A DNA stretch of 9,362 nucleotides from Lachnospiraceae bacterium UBA6998 (lineage in GTDB: Bacteria; Bacillota; Clostridia; Lachnospirales; Lachnospiraceae): assembly GCA_002448395.1 (NCBI GenBank), contig DJXS01000130.1, forward strand, positions 1-9,362. The letters are read 5' to 3'. The notes beneath the pieces are model-generated. The model searched no databases and had not been told where the DNA came from. It was given only the letters and a program-made list of their open reading frames with translations. Positions 1 through 4,840 of this stretch are shown here, piece by piece (within the stretch, counting starts at the first letter, position 1; every line of letters begins with the position of its first letter). A program made the translations under genes and the position numbers.

Positions 1-306
1 TCTCTTCATTGTAGGACCATCAAACGCGTAGCACTCTGCGATATAGAGATTCGCAGCGTTCATGCCGAGGTTGTTCTCAGCGTTTGCTACTGCACTGTTA
101 AGCAGTTTCAGGATAACTTCCGAAGCGTATCGGTTGTTATATGTCAGAATACCCTGAGCTGTTGTGACGTCCTTGCCTCTGATGGCGTCCATCACGAAGC
201 AGGCCTTCTGGGTAGGGATCCTGGCGTAAGAAAGCTTTGCAGAAGGTCTTGTGTCCTTCTGGGCATTTCTCTCTCTCTTGATTTGAGTTCTATGTCCGTT
301 TGCCAT
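1..306 (-). CDS. rplV: 50S ribosomal protein L22, N-terminal 102 residues (partial)
   Basis: L22 is a large-subunit protein whose globular domain sits near the exit-tunnel opening on 23S rRNA, with a hairpin reaching into the tunnel. The reading frame starts at ATG 306-304 (MANGHRTQIKRERN) and stays open to the window edge, so the C-terminal part, including the tunnel hairpin, is outside the window. Visible family features are the basic N-terminus, the ARIPTQKACFVMDAIRGK segment and the LLNSAVANAENN helix, all typical of L22. The ribosome binding site AAAGGAG (316-322) lies 9 nt before the ATG. It follows rpsS after 40 nt in the same transcript, which is the standard S10-operon order. Nothing in the visible part is unusual. 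Confidence 0.96.
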   Translation of the reverse strand, partial: MANGHRTQIKRERNAQKDTRPSAKLSYARIPTQKACFVMDAIRGKDVTTAQGILTYNNRYASEVILKLLNSAVANAENNLGMNAANLYIAECYAFDGPTMKR

Positions 307-346
307 AGTTCCTCGCTCCTTTCAATGTGAACTCTTCCTGCACCAA

Positions 347-637
347 TCAGTTGGCGGAAGATCTTCTCTCGTCTTTGTTGTTGCCCTGGTGACCTCTGTA
401 AGTTCTTGTCATAACGAACTCACCGAGTTTGTGACCGACCATATCCTCGGTAACATATACCGGAACATGCTTGCGGCCGTCATGCACTGCAATCGTGTGT
501 CCTACGAAAGACGGGAAAATAGTGGAACGGCGGGACCAGGTCTTTACGACCTCTTTGCTGCCCGATGCGTTCAAAGCGTCTACCTTCTTCAGAAGGCTCT
601 TGTCTGCAAACGGCCCTTTCTTTAATGATCTTGCCAT
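347..637 (-). CDS. rpsS: 30S ribosomal protein S19
   Basis: S19 is a small-subunit head protein that forms a complex with S13 and contacts the A-site and intersubunit bridges. The 96-residue product begins [18 protein letters not shown] and contains the family core [21 protein letters not shown] followed by [18 protein letters not shown]. Length matches the usual 90-96 residues. The start ATG 637-635 is preceded by AAGGAGGA (643-650), which overlaps the TAA stop of rplB (649-651), so the two genes are probably translationally coupled; the gap is 11 nt. The short tail after [15 protein letters not shown] is ordinary for Clostridia. Confidence 0.98.
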   Translation of the reverse strand: MARSLKKGPFADKSLLKKVDALNASGSKEVVKTWSRRSTIFPSFVGHTIAVHDGRKHVPVYVTEDMVGHKLGEFVMTRTYRGHQGNNKDERRSSAN

Positions 638-648
638 GGTAATCCTCC

Positions 649-1482
649 TTACTTCTTGCCGCCTCTGCGTCTAACGATGAGCTTGTCAGAAGCTTTCTTT
701 CCGCGCGTCTTGTAACCAAGTGCAGGCTTGCCCCAAGGAGTGCTCGGTCCGGGACGACCTACAGGTGCCTTACCTTCACCACCACCGTGAGGGTGATCGT
801 TAGGGTTCATGACGCTGCCTCGAACGTGAGGACGAATGCCCATGTTGCGGACACGGCCAGCTTTGCCGTAGTTGATCAGGTTGTGATCGATGTTGCCGAT
901 AGTTCCGACGGTAGCTCTGCAGTTCAGAGGAACCATTCTCATTTCACCGGAGGGAAGACGAAGAGTTGCATACTTGCCTTCCTTAGCCATCAGCTGTGCA
1001 GCTGCGCCGGCGCTGCGGACCATCTGGCCGCCCTTGCCGGGGTGAAGTTCGATATTGTGAACCATTGTACCAACCGGGATCTTCTCAAGAGGGAGGCAGT
1101 TGCCGATTCTTACTTCAGCGTCAGGTCCGTTCATGACCTTCATGCCATCTGTCAGTCCCTGAGGTGCAAGGATATATGCCTTCTCACCATCTTCATAGCA
1201 GATCAGGGCGATGTTTGCTGTTCTGTTGGGATCGTACTCGATGCCGATGACCACTGCAGGAACGCCGTCCTTACGTCTCTTGAAGTCGATGATTCTGTAT
1301 TTTCTTCTGCTTCCGCCGCCGTGATGTCTCACGGTGATCTTACCCTGGTTATTGCGACCCGCGTTCTTCTTCAGGGAAAACACAAGTGACTTCTCAGGAG
1401 TCTTCTTTGTGATCTCCGCAAAATCGGAACCTGTCATGTTCCTGCGGGAGGGGGTATATGCGGTATACTTTTTAATTCCCAT
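649..1482 (-). CDS. rplB: 50S ribosomal protein L2
   Basis: L2 is a conserved large-subunit protein needed for subunit association and peptidyl-transferase centre assembly. The 277-residue product has the expected length and order: N-terminal [13 protein letters not shown], the RNA-binding OB-fold region with [16 protein letters not shown] near residues 43-58, the SH3-like domain, and the C-terminal [15 protein letters not shown] segment. His230 in that segment corresponds to the conserved histidine numbered 229 in E. coli. The start ATG 1482-1480 has AAAAGGAG (1491-1498) 8 nt upstream. The gap from rplW is 62 nt and I see no obvious terminator or promoter in it, so it belongs to the same transcript. 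Confidence 0.98.
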   Translation of the reverse strand: MGIKKYTAYTPSRRNMTGSDFAEITKKTPEKSLVFSLKKNAGRNNQGKITVRHHGGGSRRKYRIIDFKRRKDGVPAVVIGIEYDPNRTANIALICYEDGEKAYILAPQGLTDGMKVMNGPDAEVRIGNCLPLEKIPVGTMVHNIELHPGKGGQMVRSAGAAAQLMAKEGKYATLRLPSGEMRMVPLNCRATVGTIGNIDHNLINYGKAGRVRNMGIRPHVRGSVMNPNDHPHGGGEGKAPVGRPGPSTPWGKPALGYKTRGKKASDKLIVRRRGGKK

Positions 1483-1544
1483 GATTAGTTCTCCTTTTCA
1501 TGCTTTTCATTTTGACTAGCAAAATTTCGCACCGCTATCAATTA

Positions 1545-1844
1545 TCAAAGTCCTGTGAAGAGGTTGATTTCTTTGCTGTCAGCTGTAAGAGTGACATAAG
1601 CCTTTTTGCGCTTAGCAGTCTGGCCGTATACCATGCCTCTTCTCTTTTTCTTAGGTCTGCAGTTCATGGTGTTGACGCGTGCAACCTTTGTGCCCTCGAA
1701 CATTCTCTCTACTGCAGTCTTGATCTGAAACTTATTTGCTTCCGGATGAACGTAGAAAGCATATCTCTTCTCTGCGATGTCCTGCAGCGCTTTCTCGGTC
1801 TGGATGGGCTTCAGAATAATATCATAATATTCCAGTGTTGCCAT
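1545..1844 (-). CDS. rplW: 50S ribosomal protein L23
   Basis: L23 lies at the tunnel exit and is the docking point for trigger factor and the signal recognition particle. The 99-residue product starts MATLEYYDIILKPIQTEKAL and contains FYVHPEANKFQIKTAVERMF and the basic loop KKKRRGMVYGQTAKRKKAYV, all L23 hallmarks; length is normal. The ATG (1844-1842) overlaps the rplD TAA stop by one base in a TAATG arrangement, and its ribosome binding site AGGAGGTG (1853-1860) lies inside the end of rplD. This indicates translational coupling of L4 and L23. Confidence 0.98.
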   Translation of the reverse strand: MATLEYYDIILKPIQTEKALQDIAEKRYAFYVHPEANKFQIKTAVERMFEGTKVARVNTMNCRPKKKRRGMVYGQTAKRKKAYVTLTADSKEINLFTGL

Positions 1845-2467
1845 TATGCGTACACCTCCTCCAATTTGGCGACTGCGTCCTTGGTAAGGATCACGGTCTG
1901 TGCGTTCATCAGATCATATACGTTGATCTGGGATGTAAGTGTGGTCTTTACTGCAGGAACGTTGCCTGCGGACTTGATCACGTGCTCATCCTTGTCAGCC
2001 ATAACTACGAGAGTCTTGCCGGCTGCCTTAAGGTTCTCCATGACCTTGACGAACTCTTTGGTCTTGTACTCGCTCATGGAAAGCTGGTCGAGAACGATGA
2101 CCTTGTTCTGCTGTACGCGGTCAGTCAGAGCGCTTCTGACTGCTGCCTGTTTCTCCTTCTTGTTCATCTTGAAGGAGTAGTCACGCGGTACGGGAGCGAA
2201 TACTACGCCGCCGTGTGTCCACTGAGGAGCTCTCGTGGAACCCTGTCTTGCGTGGCCTGTGCCCTTCTGTCTCCAGGGCTTTCTTCCGCCGCCGGAAACC
2301 TCGGAGCGGGTCTTAGCCTTCTGAGTGCCCTGGCGGTTGTTAGCCAGCTGCTGAACTACTGCCATGTGAAGCAGGTTCTCGTTCACTTCAACACCGAAGA
2401 CCGCATCATTTAAGTCGATATTGCCGACTTCCTGTCCTTGCATATTATAAACAGATACGTTTGCCAT
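1844..2467 (-). CDS. rplD: 50S ribosomal protein L4
   Basis: L4 binds 23S rRNA domain I and lines the exit tunnel. In E. coli and relatives it also represses its own S10 operon through the mRNA leader. The 207-residue product carries the VFGVEVNENLLHMAVV N-terminal motif and an intact tunnel loop at about residues 46-90 (KAKTRSEVSGGGRKPWRQKG onward to VVFAPVPRDYSF). The KPWRQKGTGHARQG stretch, where macrolide-resistance changes occur in other species, looks wild type. The start ATG 2467-2465 has AAAGGAGGA (2476-2484) upstream; the gap after rplC is 33 nt. Whether L4 regulates this operon cannot be read from the protein, but the leader at 3800-4081 is structured enough to allow it. Confidence 0.98.
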   Translation of the reverse strand: MANVSVYNMQGQEVGNIDLNDAVFGVEVNENLLHMAVVQQLANNRQGTQKAKTRSEVSGGGRKPWRQKGTGHARQGSTRAPQWTHGGVVFAPVPRDYSFKMNKKEKQAAVRSALTDRVQQNKVIVLDQLSMSEYKTKEFVKVMENLKAAGKTLVVMADKDEHVIKSAGNVPAVKTTLTSQINVYDLMNAQTVILTKDAVAKLEEVYA

Positions 2468-2500
2468 CTGAATGGTCCTCCTTTCTCATCCAGGCACTGC

Positions 2501-3178
2501 TCAGGCTCTGGTGGTCTCTTTGAGAGTCACAAGGCCCTTCTTAGGTCCCGGAATCGCGCCCTTGACCAGAATCAGATTCTTGTCTGCATCCACTCTCACT
2601 ACTTCAAGGTTCTGGATTGTCACCTGGACGCTGCCCATGTGGCCGGGCATTCCCTTGCCCTTGAAAACTCTGCTCGGATCAGAAGAAGATCCGTTGGAAC
2701 CCTGGTGGCGGTGGAACTTGGAGCCGTGGCCCATAGGTCCTCTGTGCTGTCCAAGTCTCTTGATAGCACCCTGGAAGCCTTTACCCTTTGTAACTGCAGT
2801 AGCGTCGATCTTGTCGCCTTCCGCGAAGATGTCAGCCTTGATCTCGTCGCCGAGCTTGTACTCAGCAGCGTTCTCAAATTTAAATTCCTGAACGTGCTTT
2901 TTGACCAGTGTGCCGGCCTTATCGAAGTGGCCCTTCATAGCCTTGCCAACGCCGTGGCGATGAGCAATTTCCTTCTTGCCCTTCTTGTCGACTGTGGTGA
3001 TTCTCTCTTTTGCCTCACCAAAGCCAACCTGAACTGCCTCATAACCATCGTTCTCGACGGTCTTGACCTGTGTTACGACACAGGGGCCTGCCTCAAGAAC
3101 TGTAACAGGGACGAGTGTTCCGTCTTCCCTGAAGATCTGGGTCATGCCGATCTTGGTAGCCATAATTGCTTTCTTCAT
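2501..3178 (-). CDS. rplC: 50S ribosomal protein L3
   Basis: L3 is an early assembly protein whose long loop reaches the peptidyl-transferase centre. The 225-residue product begins [16 protein letters not shown] and contains [40 protein letters not shown] and [10 protein letters not shown], the diagnostic L3 core and loop. It is somewhat longer than the ~209 residues common in Bacilli. The extra length is a Lys-rich insertion near residues 62-80 ([16 protein letters not shown]), before [11 protein letters not shown]. The start has a modest ribosome binding site AAGAGG (3184-3189), only 5 nt from the ATG. A 303-nt gap separates it from rpsJ, unusually large for this pair, and contains structure that may control L3 separately (see other entries). 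Confidence 0.97.
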   Translation of the reverse strand: MKKAIMATKIGMTQIFREDGTLVPVTVLEAGPCVVTQVKTVENDGYEAVQVGFGEAKERITTVDKKGKKEIAHRHGVGKAMKGHFDKAGTLVKKHVQEFKFENAAEYKLGDEIKADIFAEGDKIDATAVTKGKGFQGAIKRLGQHRGPMGHGSKFHRHQGSNGSSSDPSRVFKGKGMPGHMGSVQVTIQNLEVVRVDADKNLILVKGAIPGPKKGLVTLKETTRA

Positions 3179-3180
3179 TT

Positions 3181-3351
3181 TTACCTCTTTTCCGCCGGTA
3201 TTGCCGGCTGTTTGTTGTCTACAGCGGACATCAGCGCTTGCCTTCGGGCTCTTGGCATCTCGCCCTTCTGCGGATCTTCCTGATCCTGCTCTCGGTCCGC
3301 AGCCTGCTGTCTGACTGCTAACCGCGCCGCATGCCTCTCCTTTTCCTTCAC
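3181..3351 (-). CDS. possible 56-codon small ORF upstream of rplC (doubtful)
   Basis: The rpsJ-rplC gap contains an open frame from GTG 3351-3349 to TAA 3183-3181, ending 2 nt before the rplC ATG and in a different frame. The product would start [16 protein letters not shown] and end [12 protein letters not shown]: very rich in Lys, Arg, Glu, Gln and Ala, with no hydrophobic core and no family I recognise. Upstream there is only a weak GGAAGG-like site; an internal ATG (codon 32, [10 protein letters not shown]) has AAGGG five bases before it. The rplC ribosome binding site lies within its last codons, so translation of this frame could couple to L3. An open frame of this size may be chance or a by-product of RNA structure in the gap. 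I record it because the gap is otherwise unexplained. Confidence 0.18.
   Translation of the reverse strand: MKEKERHAARLAVRQQAADREQDQEDPQKGEMPRARRQALMSAVDNKQPAIPAEKR
3194..3302 (-). promoter_or_regulatory. hairpins upstream of the rplC ribosome binding site
   Basis: On the minus strand two inverted repeats precede rplC. One pairs CTGCGGA (3302-3296) with TCCGCAG (3274-3268); its right part can alternatively pair as GGATC/GATCC around an AGGAA loop. The second, GCCGG/CCGGC with a 5-nt loop (3194-3208), lies just 5' of the rplC ribosome binding site at 3184-3189. Together they suggest a structured L3 leader, but neither is followed by a U-tract, so I do not call them terminators. The folding is read by eye, not computed. 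Confidence 0.4.
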
Positions 3352-3389
3352 CGGTTCCCGCCTTCCGCGTTCACCTCCCGAAAAGGGAT

Positions 3390-3418
3390 GTCATACTAGT
3401 AGAGGTTTTTATTTACAA
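3390..3418 (-). promoter_or_regulatory. promoter-like site inside the rpsJ-rplC gap
   Basis: On the minus strand TTGTAA (3418-3413) and TATGAC (3395-3390) are separated by exactly 17 nt. The arrangement and bases resemble the proximal rpsJ promoter (TTGCAA, 17 nt, TATGAT). Each hexamer matches 4 of 6 consensus positions. A start near 3383 would give a leader of about 200 nt before rplC. This could be an internal promoter of the S10 operon, but the match is moderate and may be chance in an AT-rich patch. Confidence 0.35.
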
Positions 3419-3461
3419 ATGCATTATGGAGTATGCATCTGTTGTCTTGTCTTGTTCGCCT

Positions 3462-3477
3462 TACTTATTAATAAGTA
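3462..3477. repeat. 16-bp perfect AT-rich palindrome after rpsJ
   Basis: TACTTATTAATAAGTA is its own reverse complement and starts 4 nt after the rpsJ TAA stop (3484-3482). As RNA it could form a 6-bp AU stem, too weak for a terminator and with no U-tract. Possible roles are a protein-binding site, an mRNA processing site or none. Confidence 0.6.
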
Positions 3478-3481
3478 CTGC

Positions 3482-3799
3482 TTACCTAGCCTTCATCTTG
3501 ATGTCGATCGCTACGCCTGCGGGCATCTCCAGTCTCTGGAGAGCGTCAACCGTCTTCTGAGTAGGTGTGATGATGTCGATCAGTCTCTTGTGAGTTCTCT
3601 GCTCGAACTGCTCACGGCTGTCCTTATACTTATGAACAGCGCGAAGGATGGTAACAACCTCCTTCTTTGTAGGCAGCGGAACGGGGCCGCTGACCTGAGA
3701 GCCGGTCTTCTTGACTGTCTCGATGATCTTCTTCGCGGATGCGTCCACGAGCTTGTGATCATATGCCTTCAGGGTAATTCTCATAATCTGATTTGCCAT
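3482..3799 (-). CDS. rpsJ: 30S ribosomal protein S10 (NusE)
   Basis: S10 is a small-subunit head protein and, as NusE, a partner of NusB and NusG in antitermination. I place the start at ATG 3799-3797 ([19 protein letters not shown]), giving 105 residues, close to the family norm of about 102. The frame is open further upstream to 3862, but the added residues are not S10-like and the strong AAGGAGG (3811-3817) sits 11 nt before 3799. Conserved segments are [39 protein letters not shown] and the C-terminal [13 protein letters not shown]. It is the first gene of the operon, behind two promoters and a long leader, and is followed by an unusual 303-nt gap. Confidence 0.98.
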   Translation of the reverse strand: MANQIMRITLKAYDHKLVDASAKKIIETVKKTGSQVSGPVPLPTKKEVVTILRAVHKYKDSREQFEQRTHKRLIDIITPTQKTVDALQRLEMPAGVAIDIKMKAR

Positions 3800-3801
3800 A
3801 A

Positions 3802-3830
3802 AAAAAGTCGCCTCCTTATTCGCACTTTTT
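3802..3830 (-). promoter_or_regulatory. hairpin presenting the rpsJ ribosome binding site
   Basis: On the minus strand AAAAAGT (3830-3824) can pair perfectly with ACTTTTT (3808-3802), enclosing a 15-nt loop that contains AAGGAGG (3817-3811). The stem ends 2 nt before the rpsJ ATG. It is AU-rich and so weak that it may breathe at growth temperature, but it places the ribosome binding site in a loop and could be the switch end of the leader domain just upstream. Confidence 0.45.
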
Positions 3831-3838
3831 AATGAAGT

Positions 3839-3970
3839 ACGACAAGCGGTGACTGTACACACTCCCGTGCGTGTCCTGTGTGTTACTACTCAAGGATTCC
3901 CTCGAGAACAGGTTCTCGCACGTCGTTTCTGCTACTGGGCAGACTGTCAATCGGTACAGTGACTTGTCGT
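3839..3970 (-). promoter_or_regulatory. structured S10 operon leader domain
   Basis: The leader RNA contains a long-range helix: ACGACAAG (3970-3963) pairs with CTTGTCGT (3846-3839), and after a 2/5-nt internal loop ACTGTAC (3960-3954) pairs with GTACAGT (3858-3852). That is 15 base pairs closing a 132-nt domain. Inside it are a CGAGAA/TTCTCG stem with a CCUG loop (3903-3918) and an ACACAC/GTGTGT pairing (3857-3883, partly competing with the closing helix). ACTGT (3960-3956) can also pair locally with ACAGT (3948-3944 side), so alternative folds exist. S10 leaders in gammaproteobacteria bind L4 for autoregulation; I do not recognise this fold as that one. The pairing is seen in the sequence; the function is inferred. 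Confidence 0.6.
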
Positions 3971-4087
3971 CAGTTTTCGGGTCGGCCCCGTGCCAATCAG
4001 GGCGCCCCAGACATTCGCTCCACGGAAAACCCGCCGTATTCACAGCGGCAACCTCACGCTTCACAGCTATCATGTCACAGCTTTCTT

Positions 4088-4116
4088 ATCATACACGAGG
4101 TAATTCTAAATTGCAA
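4088..4116 (-). promoter_or_regulatory. proximal promoter of the S10 operon
   Basis: On the minus strand TTGCAA (4116-4111), a 17-nt spacer, and TATGAT (4093-4088) form a good SigA-type promoter. Directly upstream, 4117-4150 is strongly A+T-rich (runs of A and T on both strands), like an UP element of a strong stable-RNA or ribosomal-protein promoter. Transcription would begin near 4081 and give a leader of about 282 nt before rpsJ. Confidence 0.7.
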
Positions 4117-4199
4117 GAATTATTTTTGTATTTATCTACAAACATTTTTGGTAAATTTCACGATTCTGCAGTTTGGGAATTGTCGTGTCGAACATTACT

Positions 4200-4228
4200 A
4201 TTTTACAGGATTTTCGCAGAATTATCAA
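4200..4228 (-). promoter_or_regulatory. distal promoter of the S10 operon
   Basis: On the minus strand TTGATA (4228-4223) and TAAAAT (4205-4200) lie 17 nt apart, each matching 5 of 6 consensus positions. A start near 4193 would add about 112 nt to the leader. With the proximal site it makes a tandem pair, common for ribosomal-protein operons. Repeat copy A (4250-4301) lies just upstream. Confidence 0.65.
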
Positions 4229-4249
4229 CAGCGGCCGTGTGGATAAGCT

Positions 4250-4301
4250 GCGCGAGGAACGATATACCCTGTCTTTCACTCCGGTTTCAAGGACGGGGAA
4301 G
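4250..4301 (+). repeat. ~50-bp repeat, copy A
   Basis: The last 35 bases, from CCCTGTCTTTCACTCCGG to GGACGGGGAAG, match copy C (reverse strand, 4775-4824) at 32 of 35 positions by hand alignment; the start GCGCG...GGAA...ATATACCC also aligns with copies B and C with small indels. It ends just upstream of the distal S10 promoter. It does not look coding and I do not recognise it as a named repeat family. Confidence 0.8.
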
Positions 4302-4660
4302 GCAGAATTTCAAGTGCAAGTCAGAGGAAATCTTATATTAAGATAATTTCATGGATGCAAAGATGTGTTATCAAGCAACTATCGTGGACGTAAATTTGTG
4401 TTGTCGACGCTTCTGTGCCGAAATTCACAATAAAGGACGGCCAGAAGCCGGGAACATATTGATCAGAATCTTCCTGCAGGGACGAATTCATAAGAAAAAC
4501 AGGCTCCTGTACCGAAAACGCGTATAGGTGCATGTACTTGAGAAGTTTCCCGCCCCTGACAGTTCCGGTATGTCCCGTGTGCGCGCGGATACATGTCCCA
4601 TGTACGTGCAGTTGCATATCCCGTGCCTCAATCGACTCCTCTCGGGCAGCGACAACCCAA
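4302..4660. other. gene-free stretch, no recognised feature
   Basis: I find no gene I can support here. A minus-strand frame of 94 codons (4617-4333) is open, but its start has only a weak GAGG site, its composition (many His, Ile, Ser, Thr) fits no family I know, and I leave it uncalled. TGCATGTAC (4529-4537) and GTACGTGCA (4602-4610) form an inverted repeat with one mismatch. Between them, on the minus strand, a stretch near 4541-4586 (CCGG ... GGGGCGGGAAA) faintly resembles the repeat copies and might be a decayed fourth copy. Confidence 0.4.
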
Positions 4661-4710
4661 GCGCGGAAGTATATACCCTCTCAGCAATGACTTTTCACGG
4701 GCGGGGAAGT
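4661..4710 (+). repeat. ~50-bp repeat, copy B (left arm of inverted pair)
   Basis: It begins GCGCGGAAGTATATACCCTC and ends TTCACGGGCGGGGAAG. Against copy C the first 23 bases differ at one position and the last 16-17 at one; the middle (about 10 bases) is diverged, with one base missing here. Orientation is the same as copy A and opposite to copy C. Confidence 0.82.
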
Positions 4711-4717
4711 ACCGCAA

Positions 4718-4763
4718 TAATAAAAGAAGAGATGGCGCCATCGTGCCATCTCTTCTTTTATTA
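4718..4763 (-). terminator. probable putP terminator, possibly bidirectional
   Basis: A perfect 19-bp inverted repeat (arms TAATAAAAGAAGAGATGGC and its complement) with an 8-nt loop. Read on the minus strand the descending arm ends in CTTTTATTATT, a U-rich run typical of intrinsic terminators, about 80 nt after the putP stop. The flanking A/T runs allow function in the opposite direction as well, which would shield the S10 promoters from neighbours. The stem is embedded in the larger palindromic element. Confidence 0.7.
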
Positions 4764-4774
4764 CTTAATATTAT

Positions 4775-4824
4775 CTTCCCCGTCCGTGAAACCGGAGTGA
4801 ATGAGAGGGTGTATACTTCCGCGC
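4775..4824 (-). repeat. ~50-bp repeat, copy C (right arm of inverted pair)
   Basis: Read on the minus strand: GCGCGGAAGTATACACCCTC, then TCATTCACTCCGGTTTCACG, then GACGGGGAAG. This is the best reference copy since it matches both A (3' 35 bases) and B (5' 23 bases and 3' end). Just 5' of it, right after the putP stop, GGCGGGGAAAG (4829-4839) repeats the motif that ends each copy. Confidence 0.82.
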
Positions 4825-4840
4825 GAAGCTTTCCCCGCCA

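Larger units (their letters stand above)
4661..4824. repeat. 164-bp palindromic element downstream of putP
   Basis: Copies B and C form the outer arms and a perfect 19-bp inverted repeat (4718-4736 and 4745-4763) the inner arms, around an 8-nt centre (4737-4744). The arms are 76 and 80 nt long. Ends read GCGCGGAAGTATA on one side and its complement on the other, which resembles a non-autonomous inverted-repeat element. I see no flanking target duplication and no transposase. Read from the minus strand it begins 16 nt after the putP stop, so in RNA it would be a very long 3' hairpin. Confidence 0.7.

Noticed and set aside
2438..3283. Long plus-strand open frame of 281 codons opposite rplC
   Set aside because: It is antisense to clearly conserved L3 codons, has no recognisable protein motifs and no convincing ribosome binding site. 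Biased codon use in ribosomal genes commonly leaves the antisense frame open.
3871..4341. Plus-strand open frame of 156 codons across the S10 promoters
   Set aside because: Composition is non-protein-like (Ser, Cys and Phe rich), it runs through AT-rich promoter sequence and a repeat copy, and no family is recognisable.
4541..4586. Possible fourth copy of the ~50-bp repeat on the minus strand
   Set aside because: Only about 12 of 17 bases match at one end and the middle needs large gaps. Too weak to call without an alignment tool.
4333..4617. Minus-strand 94-codon frame in the gene-free stretch
   Set aside because: Weak ribosome binding site (GAGG only), unusual composition with many His and Ile, no family match from memory. 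It may be a decayed sequence, but I cannot support it as a gene.
4250..4824. CRISPR array
   Set aside because: Three copies in mixed orientation with unequal spacing (about 360 and 65 nt) and no cas genes; not a CRISPR arrangement.
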